The position numbers and the translations under genes are program-made. From NCBI GenBank assembly GCA_963921425.1, contig OY992832.1, positions 20,186,835-20,250,834 on the forward strand: 64,000 nt of DNA, in the 5' to 3' direction. The stretch's first letter is position 1. Each line of letters opens with the position of its first letter. The DNA comes from Dryas octopetala. Its lineage: Eukaryota > Streptophyta > Magnoliopsida > Rosales > Rosaceae. Shown piece after piece: positions 1-13,250 of the stretch. The notes beneath the pieces were generated by a model. It was not told the origin of the DNA. It did no database searches and saw nothing but the letters and a program-made list of their open reading frames with translations.

Positions 1-37
<37 letters not shown>

Positions 38-164
38 GGTGGTGCTGCGAGGAAGAGAGAGAGAGGGAGAAAGGCAGTGTTGCGGGGAGAAGAGAGAGAG
101 AATGGTAGTGTTGCAGGGAGAAGAGAGAGAGATGAGAGTGGTGTTGCGGGGAGGAGAGAGAGAG

Positions 165-200
<36 letters not shown>

Positions 201-611
201 GTGGTGCTGTGAGGAGGAGAGAGAGGGATGAGGTTGGTGCTGCGGGGATAAGAGAGAGAGAGAGAGAGAGAAGGTGATGTTGCGGGGAGGAGAGAGAGAT
301 GAGGGTGGTGCTGCGCTGGGAGGGTGGTGTTTGTTTTGTTTTTTTTTTTTTTTGGATTTGAGTTGGTTCGGTGAGGGAGGGGGAGAGAGCTAGGTGGGTC
401 AGGTGAAAGGGGTGTGTTTTTTTTTTGTCTGAGTTGATGAGGTGTGTTGTGATGATAAATTTTGTGAAATGAGAGATATTATGGTAATTTGAGTGGTGTG
501 TTATAAGATATTATCAATCTTTAAAATTTGAAGGGGGGTGTGAAATGAGATCGAAAAAATGAGAAAATGGTTTGTAAAAAGAGAAAATGAGGTATGCAAA
601 TAGTAGCACTC
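1..611. mobile_element. Right part of a GA-rich foldback/MULE-like element (left end outside window)
   Basis: The first 330 bases are about eight imperfect tandem copies of a GA-rich unit of roughly 40 bases built on GTGTTGCGGGGAG plus (GA)n, with an (AT)n run at about 169-197. The stretch ends at 611 in TGCAAATAGTAGCACTC, which matches the terminal inverted repeat of the complete element at 22729-23661; that element also has a GGTGCGG/GTGTTGCAG-rich interior. I infer the same family, with the left end beyond the window. Short ORFs in the GA repeats are low-complexity artefacts. Confidence 0.55.
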
Positions 612-2351
612 AAAAAATAATCTTCAACCAAACACAAGACGAAATTAATTGCATACTTAAGGTATTTCTTGAAACACATTGCCATTTTACCCCTTTAAGA
701 TCAAACTATTTCTGGCTATCAAGTATCTGACATTTAGGGAAAGGAATATGCGTTCATGAGTCAAGTGACCCTATTGCTTCTTTTTTATCCGGCCTTGACT
801 CCATGTATACTTTTGGAGGGATGAAGAAGACACTTTCTTAATTTCCAGTTTGGGAATCTCCATTTCATTATTTCCAAGGAATGTGTATTCTCATTCTTAT
901 GTCGTATGTGTCAACCAAATAGGAATGACTGTTCCATACTACACTCCAATTCCATAAATGATAAAACAAGGAGGAGAACTATATGATGTTGTGGTTAGAT
1001 AAACTAATCATGTGATAATTAAAGAGACATTAGATTTTCACTATAAAGGAGCAATGGTACAATTAGTCAAGGGTACACAAAAAACTCGTACACCCTTCAA
1101 TAATTATCACAATAACTTTCTAAAAATAATCTAATGGGAACAAAACAGAGATGCGCATGTTTGGGTTAACAACTTAACGCATACTTTTTCTCCTTTTTGT
1201 ATGAATGAATCAACTTAGCCAGATAGTTTTCAACGCCTTCTAGAAAAAATGGAGCTGGCATTGGCAACACGTAACAACCTAATTACGAAGTCTTTCAATT
1301 TCATAGCCAATCCGATCGACTTGATCCTCCAACAGCCACTTGTGGGCCCCTTTGTCTTGGCAATTACAAACAACCCAAAAATATTAAAAACCCAATGGAA
1401 GGAAGAATCCAAGCCGGCTGCTCAATAGTGAATGGCTCAGTCCAGCCCTGAAGGCCTAAAAATCATTTTTTTTTTTTTTTTTTTTTTGAGAAGCCTAAAA
1501 TCCAATCATTTGTGAGTCTCCCTCAGTACCCAGAAAATAAAAAATAAAAAATAAAAAATAATTTGTGGGTCCCACCCAGTGGTCCTTCCTATCCTGAATA
1601 TCCATCCACTTGATATTATTTGTCTTGGCTTTTGCTTTCTAAAGGACAAGTGGTGGCTGTTGTTTGTACAAAGGCATACGTGAATGGTGCATGTGTTTGT
1701 ATTCATATGGATAAAGTGAGTCCAAGTCCGAGGCTATATATTAATTATAGTCACATCATGCATTTCTACTGATACTGATGTGGTGTGTACATTTTTTGAA
1801 AATCTTGAAAAGTTAGGTACTTGCATGGCCATCCAAAGTGAGTCTAATCAAGGCCTTTTTCCAAAGATTTCGCCTCCCTACAACTACCTCGTTAACAAAA
1901 GTCCTTGGGATATCAAGATTGCAATTACACGTCATTATTGTAACATTGATATACATTAATTATTACTTAAAATTTATAGACACCAGTATTTATATATATC
2001 TAAGATGACATTAGAGTTTTATTTGTAAGAGGGTTGAGTTAAGTCTGGAAAGTGGAAACCTCATTCTTCACTTATTTGTTGGTGCATGTGTAAGGTACTA
2101 AGGTGTAGGGTGTATATGCACGAGTGCATGTAGATTTTATGTGACGATGTGAGGAAGAGCATGTAAATTTGATATATATTATTAATATATTTTGAAGTTC
2201 AGTATCATTATCATTTAAAAATCTAGAAAATTTTAATTTGAGCAACGTTGTTTGCAATTTTCTTCTGTAATTCATATATTTGTGTGAGTGAAAATAATGT
2301 GATAGACTGATATTGGAGAAAGTTTTCTATATGTCCTTGGCAAAAGATCAT
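612..2351. other. AT-rich intergenic DNA, nothing recognised
   Basis: Non-repetitive AT-rich sequence with short homopolymers (T-run at about 1469-1487). Only short ORFs without recognisable motifs are present. I see no exon structure, RNA gene or defined mobile element. Confidence 0.6.
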
Positions 2352-2880
2352 ACTCTAAATTTTTCATTTTGCACCATTTAAATATAAGTCGTTTTCACTT
2401 TGTATCATAACTTTCAAAACTCCATAATTTACACCTTAGCATTAGGCTAATTTTCAATTTATGCCATCTATTAGTTTGACCTCTCCTTTGAAGCATTATT
2501 TATTTACATGGAATGTCCATATTTTCTTATGTGGTAAGTGAGGCGTTCACTCTATTTTATGTTGGGCATGTGTCATGTCAAATGATACGCGCTAAAAATG
2601 TGGGCAAGAAATGAGTATATGATCTTATAAAAACAGCCATAACAAAAGCCAAGGTGGACGTTTTATCACATACCACCACGTAAGAAAACACATTAGTCCC
2701 AAAGCTTCTACATAAGCAAATATCACTTAAAAGGACAATCAAGTATGATCAAATTAATAAAGGATATAAATTTTTAAGGCAAATTTAACATTAAGGTATA
2801 CATTATAGAGTTTTAAAATTCAAGATGCAAAGTAAAAAACGATCCAAATTTGGAGGATGGAAAATGTAATTAACCCAATT
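2352..2880. mobile_element. Decayed long-inverted-repeat element (MULE-type MITE candidate)
   Basis: The first ~100 bases (from TAAATTTTTCATTTTGCACC) and the reverse complement of the last ~100 bases can be aligned with many mismatches, sharing CATTTT, TCGTTTT, ACTTTG and AAAACTC blocks in the same order. This is the layout of the long-TIR MITEs elsewhere in the window. No clean target-site duplication was found, so the ends are approximate. Confidence 0.4.
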
Positions 2881-5587
2881 TAGATGTACCACATGCTCAG
2901 TAATGATCCTACTTATTTTCCATTAAAGCCATAGGTGTTAGAGAAAACCTGGACATATTATTGACACTGCTGTATAGAAATGCAAGAGTGCTTATGAACC
3001 TCTTTAATAGTTTGATTTCAGATTTTTTAACATGATAAAAACAGATTATTCTCACATTCAAAAGTTTAGTCCAAACCTTTTCTCTTGTATTAGCGACAGA
3101 TATTACGCAGACTATATATATTATGTTCCCAATGATTAATCCATTATTATGTTTGTGACTACTAAATATTAATTCAATATTCAAATTGTAAAAGTCTACA
3201 AGATGTCTCATTATCCCAAATAGGAAGAAGTGGGCCCTTCATTTGGAGCATTTAATATTAATATCAAGGTTCAATAATTCAAATGAAATGTTTTTTTATA
3301 AAAAAATAATTCAATTTGGTATAAAAGTAATACAGAATTACAAGTTTGAACGGTTCCACATCTGTCAATGGGGTCATATGACTCATTTCCAATTACTGGG
3401 AATCTCGAGTTTCTTTAATTATTAGCCCAACTATACATGTGATGAATTTTTGCATTCAGTTTTTATTCATAAAGCCGACAATCTTCATCTACACACAATC
3501 ACATGGCCTAATCAGGCTAATCTAATGAAAAGGCTTATAATATTGCACCAAAAAGATTATATATAAGACAAAATTAGCCACCTAATAGTCTTCATTCTTT
3601 AATTAAACCCATGCAAAATCTCTATCTCTCTCTCCCTCCCTCCCCTATAAACTAATTTGCGCACACATTAACCGTGCACAATTTGACCAAAAAAAAAAAA
3701 ACCGTGCACAATAAAAAAGCTTAAATAGATTATTGACCCTAATTAAAATGCACTGTCAAGATTCTATTCCCTTGTGACAAAATGATAATAAATTTTCATA
3801 TGCCTTTTTTGCCTCTTGTTTTTTTTCTTAATGACATATTAGTCCAAATAAGAGGACCAAAAGACAAATACACATTAACACTAGTACTGTATTCATTTTG
3901 ATCTACTCTTAAGTTATCCATCGATTGATATACGGTCGTGGAACGATCAATATAGTTGTAGATCGATCTGTAGTGTTATGCATAATATTAAAATAACCTA
4001 ACATTTATACAAATATTTTTTCTCTTTTTTATTACATCAACATGTGGAAAATTCATGCATCAAAACAAAATATAAAGTACAAGAAAAATGAATTACATCT
4101 ACCCCAATTTTATAATTTTTTATTACTTAGTTACATCATATTATTGAGTGATAATGACAATCATGTCATTCAGATACCGAGTCAAATTTATTACAGAACT
4201 TAAGTTTCAAAGAAGATGTGGAACATACGCAAATTCATCAACAAAGGAATATCAATCAATTGACTATATAAAGATTTAGAATAAATTTAATTTTAAATCT
4301 AAAAGTGAAAAGTATGATGGGTTGGCAAGTGATCATAGGGATTAACACATAAAAAAATAATGACTTGGGCTTTAGTGTAGAAAATATGAATTTGAAGGAA
4401 ATTTTTCTAATTTACAATTCAATCATTCAATCATTTAGGAATTAGGATTCAGACTTTAGCTCCCAATAATCAATAGAGATTAGAGACCAACCAAATATGT
4501 CAACGAGATTTGGTAGAATCCTATTGAACTAAAGCTTATATATATGGTTAATTTGATTACTGTTCATCCAATAGCATCATCTCTCAACATTGCCATTGTG
4601 TACAAACTCATGTAAGACTAATTAAGTAATTTCATTACCAACATATATATATATATATATATCCCTAGTGGCTACGTTACGTAGTAGATCATGAAATTGT
4701 TTGAATTTATCCACCTGGTCTTGGTATCTAAGGTACAATTATCACGCATAAATTGATGTGGGCTACTTTATGCCACCTTTTAAAATTGATGACATAGGGT
4801 CAATAGTCAAGACCGTATCATAAGTATCTAGGTCTACCTACTGATCCTGCACACCAAAAAAAAAAAAAATCTTACTCTAACACTAGCAATATAAAGTTAG
4901 AAAACAACTTATACGTACCTGAGGCCCATTCCTTTCATGTCCATTTACCTAACAAGCCATTCGGCGACCCAAAAAAAGAAAAAGAAGGAAAACGGGTCCT
5001 TGAAACAATTGGATAGTAGTTTGGCCTTTCTTGTTCCTTTGGCTAGGGCCAAAAATCATTCTAGTTTTTTTTTTTTTTCCACATATTTATGATTTTGAAT
5101 CCTAATTAAGCTCTCTTCTCTGTGCATCAATATATAATTTTTTATGGACGAGTGGAGATTTGAGTTTGGAACTTATTCCAACAAAGTAAAGAAAAATATT
5201 GCCAAACCAATTTTTAGTGGTTTGCCAATTTAATATTTAATTGAAAGTGAATCCATGGTTCAAATTAATCTATACGTCAATTACATTACTTAGATAATGA
5301 CACAAAGAACCCGTTTTATATTAACTTTTTGTTAATAGTACGTAAAATTTTTGAAAAAGTTTTAACAAATTTAAGTTGTTAAACAATAATATTGAATGAT
5401 TTAAAGTAATTGTAAATTAAAAATTTTTATTACGCATAGTGTTCACTGCGTCTCAATAATATACATAAATTATTGGGATCCCTCATGTGAGAGATTTCTA
5501 TTCTAGCTTATTTGTCCAACTTTTAATTTGGATTAATTAAGCAATAAGTTTTAGGAGGGTGTTTGGAAGCAACCATATAAGAAGACG
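2881..5587. other. AT-rich intergenic DNA
   Basis: AT-rich sequence with an (AT)n run near 4641-4662 and poly(A)/poly(T) tracts. No ORF shows a recognisable domain and no tandem or inverted structure of note was seen. Confidence 0.6.
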
Positions 5588-6700
5588 TATAAGGGGGAAA
5601 AAGAAAAAAAGGAAAAAAGAAACAAACATATCCATTTACTTGTCAACATTCCCTTGAATGTACTTCACATGTCAGCTTTGATAGAGGTGTCTTAGTCCAA
5701 TATATTGAACGTTTCTTTCAATATCAACATGTTTGTCTACCCAATTAATAATGCTATATATATATATTATTGTAGATATTACAATATTTCACATTGGATA
5801 TTTCGTTCGGATCTTATACTGATTTTTTGTTTGTTCCTGATTTGTGTTTAATTATGTTTAAAATTATGTTGTTTTAGGCTTTTATTTTATTTAGGGTTTA
5901 TTTCATATTTAGTACCTAAACTTTGACCCTTATCTTAATGTGGTACCTAAACTTTCATTTGTCCCAATTGAGTACCTAAATTTTTATTTTGTGTCTAATA
6001 GGTACCAAAATGAATTTCTGTTAAAATTGTCAACAAAAGTTAAGGGCAATATAGTCAAAGTATATTTTAATTATTTTCTTTATATGTTTAAAATTATTAT
6101 AAAAAAAAAACACAACAACCAAAAAAAAATAAAAAATTATAATTAAAATATAAATTTTTTGAAGTGACTATATTGCCCCTAATTTTTGTTGACAATTTTA
6201 ACAGAAATTCATTTTGGTACCTATTAGACACAAAATAAAAGTTTAGGTACTCAATTGGGACAAATTAAAGTTTAGGTACCACATTAAGACAATGATCAAA
6301 GTTTAGGTACTAAATATGAAAAAAACCCTTTTATTTATCTCTCTAATTAAAGCTGAATTATATATATGAGGTAAGGGGGAAAAAGATAAAAAGGAAAGAA
6401 ACAAACATATCCATCTACTTGTCAACATTCCCTTGAATGTACTTAATTCACATATATATCAGCTTGATAGAGGTGTCTTAGTTGAATATATTGAATTTTT
6501 TTTTTTTTTTTCAATATCAGCATGTTTACCCAACTAATAATACTATTATTGTAAATATTACAAAATTTCACATTGGATATTTTGAGTTTAGATTTCAAAT
6601 GTTAAGCTGATCTCTTAATTTGTTGTTAATTTGTGCTTATGTTTAAAACTATGTGGTTTTAGACTTTCATTTTATTTATCTCTAATATAATTTAAAATAT
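5588..6700. repeat. Direct duplication of a ~310-bp segment, one copy split by a MITE
   Basis: The segment 5588-5893 (starting TAAGGGGGAAAAAG, running through AACATATCCAT, TTGTCAACATTCCCTTGAATG and TTCACATTGGATATTT to TTTTATTTA) recurs at about 6368-6690 with substitutions and small indels. The first copy is interrupted at its TTTTATTTA by the MITE at 5894-6328. The second copy keeps the uninterrupted TTTTATTTATCTCT sequence, so it serves as an empty-site reference. Confidence 0.75.
5894..6328. mobile_element. MULE-type MITE with long TIRs and 9-bp TSD TTTTATTTA
   Basis: The element starts GGGTTTATTTCATATTTAG and ends in the near-perfect inverse. Its arms carry repeated GGTACCTAAACTTT-type motifs and extend about 200 bases, so almost the whole element is a foldback. 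It is flanked by TTTTATTTA at 5885-5893 and at 6329-6337, an exact 9-bp duplication typical of Mutator-like transposition. The neighbouring duplicate at about 6660-6680 shows the unoccupied site. The ORF inside is not a gene. Confidence 0.85.
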
Positions 6701-8540
6701 TAAACTCTGAATTCAAAATGATTAAAAAAATCAACAGATGACATGTATTTCGAATATCAATATTAAAAATAATTCAAAAAATGATTCTATTATGAATATT
6801 TCAGATATAAAGTTTTGGCTCTTGGCCGGTTTAAGATTTAATACTTTACAATTATACTCACATTATTATTATTCTACACAAAGTATGCAGTTGCGTATAT
6901 ATAAGAACATTCTGGCTGTGTAAATAGTCTCACTAAATACATTCTAGAAACTATATATATAGCAGAGGGTGAAAAAAAAATATATATTTGTGTCCTGACG
7001 GCAGCTATAAAAGTTGATATATACTTTGACAAAGTAATATATAAACCTGTATCAATTTTTATATTTTGGTTGGGGCTGAGTACTGCATGGCTCCGAAACT
7101 TTGCTTGCAATTGGAATATATCTTCACTTAATTTGTTTTAATTAACGCCAAGTTTGACCAGAAATTAATTAAGCAAATGAAATATATATCAAAGAATGAA
7201 TTGACGGACCACGTTTCATCTAGAAGGTCTCCTCGGTCGATCGATCGGTGTGGCTGTGTGTGACTTGCGGACTTTGTACGCAGCAGCACTGTTTTAGAGT
7301 CAGAGGAGGCTCTACCTAATTTAGAAAAACCCTGCTCATATATGTCTTACATTTAAAGCTTAATTTCATAAGAATCTTACATTTAATTAGTTCCACCGAA
7401 ACATAATAATATATTACATGTTGTTGGATACAGCTTGGATTTAAGGCATTTTAGAAAAGAATATTTCAGGTTCCTATTAGAGTATTATTGTGTGTGACAG
7501 TGTGAGTGTATATATATTGTACACTTTTGTAACTTGGGGTCATTTTAGGTATTCCAGTTGTATATATGTTTGTCTCTCCCTCTCTCTTCCATATGTCTGC
7601 CGCTTAACATTCAAGATGAGACTGCGTGGAAAGGAAAAAAATGTGTAAACTTAATATATATTTGTTGGTAAATTTGGCACGTTCAACAGCCTACGTTTTA
7701 AGTTTTGAAATATCGCTAGATTAATATATATATATATATAGCTAGTTGATGGGGGAGTTTTCGCTAAGGAATCTCTTGTGGGTCACTCCATATTATATTA
7801 TAATTAAAGATCGAAACTGTCTATTTAATTTTTAATTAAGTATTTATTGAAGGGTCATTTTTATCAAAAATTAAATAAATTAGAAACCTTATAAAAAATT
7901 CAATAAATCAGAAATAATTCAACCTTTCAATTAAATTGTCATTATTTTATGTTGAAAATATTTTGTTCATCTATTTCTTTGGTCAAATTTAAATATCTTA
8001 ATAGTTTTTAATTCGTCTAATTTTTCACAGAAATAATTTTGAATAAAGACCGAAATAATAAACGACTCAAATCATTGAAATACATGATGGATTAAACCTC
8101 ACTGAATCTCTTAGAAAATTATTTAAGAGATTCCTTAATAAAAGCTCCATGCCTAGTTGATAATTTAGTTTAGAGATTAATCGGGTATTTGAAGGCACCC
8201 CTATATAAAATGTATATATATATATATATACTAATTACATTAAGAACATAATTAAATATATATATATATTATATGGCGGCCCTGCCAGTATGATATTGAC
8301 ATATTGCTAATAGTCAAAAACTAGCTAGAGCTAAAATGACAAAGTCCAAGATCCTAATGAATATACACTTTCAAGAAAACAAAGCAATTATGTGAGTAAA
8401 TGAAATGGAAGAGATGAAGCAAGATGTCACAATTCATGCTAATGAGATAATAATATGATCAAATAATAATGTCAAAGCTTTTTATTCAAAGAGGGTTTCC
8501 TGTCCATAATACTTGAAGGAGGATAACGGTCCACCAAGGT
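6701..8540. other. AT-rich intergenic DNA
   Basis: Contains (AT)n tracts near 7720-7740, 8213-8230 and 8258-8270. No ORF with recognisable content and no transposon ends were found. Confidence 0.55.
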
Positions 8541-8789
8541 AACATGCATGTGGAAGACTATTTCTTTCTTGTTTTTTTTGTTTTGATTAGAAAGGGTCTA
8601 AATTAACAAGAGGTACTGATCGACTTTTGTACCTGAGGTTGTATTGCAGTTTAATAAAAAAAAAATAATAATAATAAAAATTGCATTGCACTTGTTCAAT
8701 TCATGGATGTTTGGTTGCAAGACCAATATAATTCTCTTTTCCAAACGAAATAGAAAAACAAGAAATGAATAGTCTTCCACATGCATGTT
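8541..8789. mobile_element. Small foldback element (MITE candidate) with ~36-bp arms
   Basis: The stretch begins AACATGCATGTGGAAGACTA and ends with its reverse complement. The arm match continues about 35 bases with only a few differences. The 180-base interior contains short direct and inverted pieces around TTGCATTGCA. No clear TSD is visible, so a hairpin-forming non-coding RNA locus is also possible. Confidence 0.45.
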
Positions 8790-10589
8790 AATTCATATTA
8801 ATAGAGAATTTAGTTTAGTGTTATTCTCTCTTACTTCAGCCTTCTATTTATTTCTCTCTCTAATTTATTTCTTTTATCTCCCTCATGGAGTTCTCTTTTT
8901 GTGTTCTATGAATTAACTAATTAACAATATAACACGATTTTTCTTCACCTAGCTCAGTGCATGTCTGGGGCTGCGACCAACTGGAGTATTGCCCTTTCCA
9001 AATATTTAAATTAAAATAATTTAGGATGAACTCTAGTCGTCCTTATCTAGCTTGGTTAAGCAATCAGCATCAATCCTTCTTCCCTTTGATTAATTAGTTA
9101 GGCTAAGTAGAGTCACAGTCATGCTACTTAACAATCGTACAAGCTATATATATATATAGTTGTCTATGCAAATTGCAAAGCCAATAAGCAGCAGCCATCC
9201 ATTTCATTTGGACATCTCTAAGTGAAGCCCGTATGTGACCAAAGTGCCCACTTGCAAGATATAAAAATCAAACTTATGTATACAAAAACTAGAATAATAT
9301 TATATTTACCACATTTTTATATTATATTTTTATATCATTTTACGTGTCATTATTTTATTGGACAAAATTTTTTTTTTTTGGGTTTTTATTTTTTATTTTT
9401 AGTGTCTAATGTATGAATGTCATGTAAGTTGCCACATAAGATAGTATAAAATTATGGTATAAAAATGTGAGATATTTAACACTACTGCAAAAACTACATC
9501 TTATCAGTCTAGTAATATAAAATGTTTATATTTCTAAATAAAATTTAAATTATTAATTATGTTAATATTTGATTGAATCTATAATTCAGATTTATATTCT
9601 ACCGTATAAAAATTTTATGTTGTCAGATTATTAGACAATAAACATTACCCTATATTGATATATTAGTTATCAAAATAAATCATTGTATATCCCAGTCTTG
9701 CCCCTTACACCCTCAGTACATTCTTGCAGTAATGTACGATATTAGTCAAAATATTCAAAGACAAAAAATACGAAAGGATATGTATCTTCTATTTGTTTAC
9801 TTTGATATTATTTGACTTTTAATATAAAAGTTTGGTACAAAAGTTAACTGATATCTTAATTTGTTGATTTTTTTTTTTCGGCCAATATATCGTTGTTGAT
9901 TATTAATTAGTGAATGGTATTGTTACGTACACTCGATTGCACTTTGATTCTTAATTTCTTATCCTTTCAATCTTAACAATCACATCCCTGTAGTTATTAA
10001 TGACTCCATGTACGATCGCATTAAATTGACATAGTGATTAATTACTCCACGTCAATCACATTTTTGTCAACTTAGTTGCCCCACATACTACGTGTTGTCA
10101 CTTGAGATGTCATTAAAATTAGGGCCATTAACTCATATCCCCTAAATATAATCCCAACTTTATTTTTATTTCACTCTGTCCCTAACATTTTTTCTGCTTT
10201 TTCCTGTTCGTGTTCGACTGTTCGTTTTCTAATTTCTTTTTCGCTCATAATATTAATTTAATCATTACAGTTCATAGTTACATATGCAAATTGCGGTATA
10301 ATTACACCTACATAGTTGCATTTTTACAAATTTTCTTTAACATCTTGTTCATTGCTTATGGTTTAGGATTTAGCTTTCAAATTTGAGCAAACCCAAAACA
10401 AGTTGGAAGCTAAATCCTAAACCATAAATTCTAAAATGATGATTTACAACTTAAACTAATCAACCCTAAATTTATATTAAACCCCCTTAAGTATACCAAA
10501 ACCTACACTAATAAACCTCAATAACCCCTAATAAGCTTATAAAATTAAAAATAAAACTTTAGCTGTCGATGGTCTCCATCTTGCTTAAA
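8790..10589. other. AT-rich intergenic DNA with a short inverted repeat
   Basis: AT-rich sequence without supported genes. Near 10369-10426 a palindromic pair GTTTAGGATTTAGCTT / AAGCTAAATCCTAAAC flanks about 30 bases, and AAATCCTAAACC-type sequence continues to about 10550. Similar AAATCCTAAAATAG-type text occurs at about 15770-15900, suggesting remnants of a shared repeat. Confidence 0.45.
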
Positions 10590-10852
10590 TTGGTATCCCA
10601 ACTGTTTCTCATTTGAACCCTCTTGCCATTCTCATATCTGCGTGCAAAAACTTAATCCGCAGGGAATGGGACTATGACTTGGGCCATATTACAGTGAAAA
10701 GAATGGTGTGGCTGATTCTCAAGCCAGTTTTGGTTTGTCTGGGTCTGGGTCTTTCAAATTTTAATGATCCCCCTCCTCGCAGTAAGCCTTGTATTCTGGA
10801 GGATCTTGTTGGGCTTTGTAGGCCCCGATTCGTTGTGAGCCAGTTTCTGTAA
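10590..10852 (+). pseudogene. RNase H-like fragment of a non-LTR (LINE) type element
   Basis: A 79-codon ORF (start 10613) reads NPLAILISACKNLIRREWDY, then LGHITVKR, and ends with GLSNFNDPPPRS and DLVGLCRPR. This order is like the C-terminal RNase H (RVT_3) region of plant LINE-type proteins: an acidic-substrate loop, then the H-x-x-R-E-x-N-x-x-A-D segment, then an L-x-x-x-DPPP tail. The usual REGNxxAD motif is degraded to VKRMVWL, so catalytic residues are missing. It is short, has no upstream reverse transcriptase in the window, and is best read as a relic. Family assignment is inference from residue pattern only. Confidence 0.5.
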
Positions 10853-11515
10853 TATCCTACTCCTACCTTTCTCCCTCGCATGCATACCTCTCCCACATAG
10901 ATTTCAAGGTTGAGATGATAGGCTTGAATTTAGGAATAATACAGGTTAAAATGGTCACTTTCAACTCTCAAAATAATCCAAAAGAAAATCAATGATGAAT
11001 TCCCACCAACCCAACAAAAAAAATGTGAAACATTGACTAGATTGCAAGCGCTAGTTGCTCTAACCTAGGACAATATCGTTATGGGTTATGGGTTTTAGGA
11101 GTTGTCCTCAGAGAATGTGAATATACTAGAAAGTTACAAATGCATGCAATGCACGTAACGAAACCGCTTTCTTGAATAGGTTACAACTTACAAGAGTGGT
11201 GTACCAACTCATTCCAAGCAAAAATACATCTTTGAGCAAGCATAGAAGAGAAATTACTGGAGTAGAAGACCAAGTTCAAACAAAAGGCTGAAGCCTGATA
11301 TTATAGTGGTGTTCAGTATTTGTAACCAAACAGAAAATACCATTAACAAAAATTTCAAAAAGAAACAATCCACCTTTCATTGGTAGTAGAGAATCTGCTA
11401 CTAAGCAATTATTAGAGGAAACAAACAGAAAAAAATCAAGAGCACCACCGGAGTCTGGGAGCACATTAATTCTGAAACTTTGGTTGCCAGCCAATGGTCA
11501 TTTTATAGTGCTGCC
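10853..11515. other. Intergenic DNA and probable 3'-UTR of the COX7a gene
   Basis: No ORF of note. The part next to 11516 should hold the 3'-UTR of the minus-strand COX7a gene. I cannot place its poly(A) site with confidence. Confidence 0.4.
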
Positions 11516-11840
11516 TCATTCCTTCTTTCCAATACCATGCGACATGTTGTAGATCCCTCGTCCCTGGAGACAATGCATAAGACATTAAGATTAGTTGCAA
11601 CAAAAACAAAGAAAACTAAACTTTCCCCATAGATAGGATTAGAAAATCTTAAAGGAGGATTATTAATAAGAAACTTACAATAAGAAACAAAGAAGAAGCA
11701 GCCAAAGCAACTGGAATGGCGACAGAGGTGATCTTATCATATGGTCCCTTCAGATATGTGTGTTTGTGGATGCTTTGGAAAATTTTTTGCTTCTCAATGA
11801 GCTGCTCACGTGGTCTGAAGGGTGTTTCTGTTTCTGACAT
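11516..11840 (-). CDS. COX7a: Cytochrome c oxidase subunit 7a, mitochondrial (two coding exons)
   Basis: The product is a small single-pass subunit of respiratory complex IV in the inner mitochondrial membrane. Coding exon 1 runs from ATG at 11840 down to 11679 (54 codons) and ends before a GTAAGT donor. The intron is 11564-11678 with a CCAG acceptor. Coding exon 2 is 11563-11516 (15 codons plus TGA). The protein is 69 residues: MSETETPFRPREQLIEK, then FQSIHKHTYLKGPYDKITSV, a membrane helix (about 40-56, AIPVALAASSLFLI), and the tail GRGIYNMSHGIGKKE. Length, PFRPRE, HKHTYLKGP and GIGKKE match the plant COX7a-like family (Arabidopsis At4g21105 type). The exons join in phase 0 with no stop. The gene is intact and is probably a housekeeping gene. 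Confidence 0.92.
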
Positions 11841-11841
11841 C

Positions 11842-13250
11842 CTGTATTGTAGATTAAACATTAACTGAAGGTCATCATATGAAAGCATCTTCAAAAAACT
11901 ACACTTCTCCAAATGAAATGTCACACCAAACCAATATATCAGCCACTGTACATGAGCACCATAAAGTCCAGAAAAGGGGGAAAGCAGGGAGAGGGAGAGT
12001 GGGAAAGAGGGAGAGAAGTGGACTTAATTAACGCACAAAACTACTCATCAAGCGACACTAAGCTGCCTTAAGATTTAGAACTTGTACTGCAAAATGATTC
12101 AGTAAACTAACAAGCAGAATTATGAATCAGGCATTGCTGGCTTACTAATTGTCTAATCAACAATCATTTTCATCGAGTTTCAATTTATCATGTTCAAGTT
12201 CTTTTTTTACTATAAAACATAGCCAAATTGAACTGTAACCATTTCCCCAACTTAATTCAGCACAAAATCACAAATAGTTCAACAGAGAACAGATCAGCAT
12301 AACAATACTCTAGTTTTAGAAACAAGATACATGCATAAAATGAGAAAAAATGAAAAGGAATAGAGAAGATAGAAATACATCATTCGACTCAAATCTATTT
12401 AAGCTTCATTATTCTATAGAAATCTCTAGACTTAATATTAAATACACACAGGCATGCTCACATCAATCATCATGAAATAATTATCAGGTGCAGTTCAATT
12501 TAACTGATAATGATGTGAACAGTGTTATGCCTATAGTTATCATGTGGGTAAATCCAGTGGTCTCCCGATATATTTTCTTCCACGAAATCCATTTTCATTA
12601 CAATGTGATATACGGTTTAATAAAATTATGATACATTAAAAAATATGCTTTGATAAATCAAAAAGTGGTAGACCTCGAAATTCAATTTTACAAAGTAAGC
12701 ATTTCCTCAATATTCCTAACTCTAAAACAAAATTTTAGAGACTCAACATAGTCAAACACAAGTTAACCCACAACTTAGGAGCCAAACAGTATTATTCGTT
12801 TACAGTAAATCCAACGGTCATGACAAATCAGATAGAAAATTGAAAACCCTGAACACCACATCAAGATTGAATCAATGAAATTACGTCTATAATTATAAAA
12901 AAAAAAAAAACCCTAATTAGCAAACATCTAATTGGGTCAACAGAGAATGAAAACATAGCAATCCCTTATGGGGATACAATATCCAGGATAAAATCGATTA
13001 ACCATAACAAAGCGATGGGCAAAGGAATACACTGACAACAAACAGTAAACCTAGATCTAATTATTCGCCCAAACAGATTGGTGGGGTGTTTGGATATTGG
13101 GATAAAGAAATTCGAGAAGGAGATAGAGAAAAAGCTTACGTGAGATTAGGAGTAACTGGAGCTCGAGCGATCAATTTACGTTTGGCCAGCTGCTGCCGAG
13201 TGCCTACTGTGATAACTGAGAAGATAGCAGAAGGTGAAAATTGATGAGAG
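11842..13250 (-). other. 5'-UTR intron and leader exon of the COX7a gene
   Basis: One base before the COX7a ATG there is an acceptor (CTACAATACAG, ending at 11842). A matching GTAAGC donor lies at 13139-13134 next to TAATCTCAC. This suggests a 1298-bp intron (11842-13139) in the 5'-UTR and a leader exon from 13140 to about 13250. Leader introns are common in plant nuclear genes for mitochondrial subunits. The transcription start is estimated, not seen. The intron contains only AT-rich sequence. Confidence 0.6.

Noticed and set aside
11649..11924. 91-codon ORF extending COX7a upstream (MTFHLEKCSFLKML...)
   Set aside because: The upstream part is intron sequence: an acceptor CTACAATACAG lies one base before the conserved ATG, and the known family starts at MSE.
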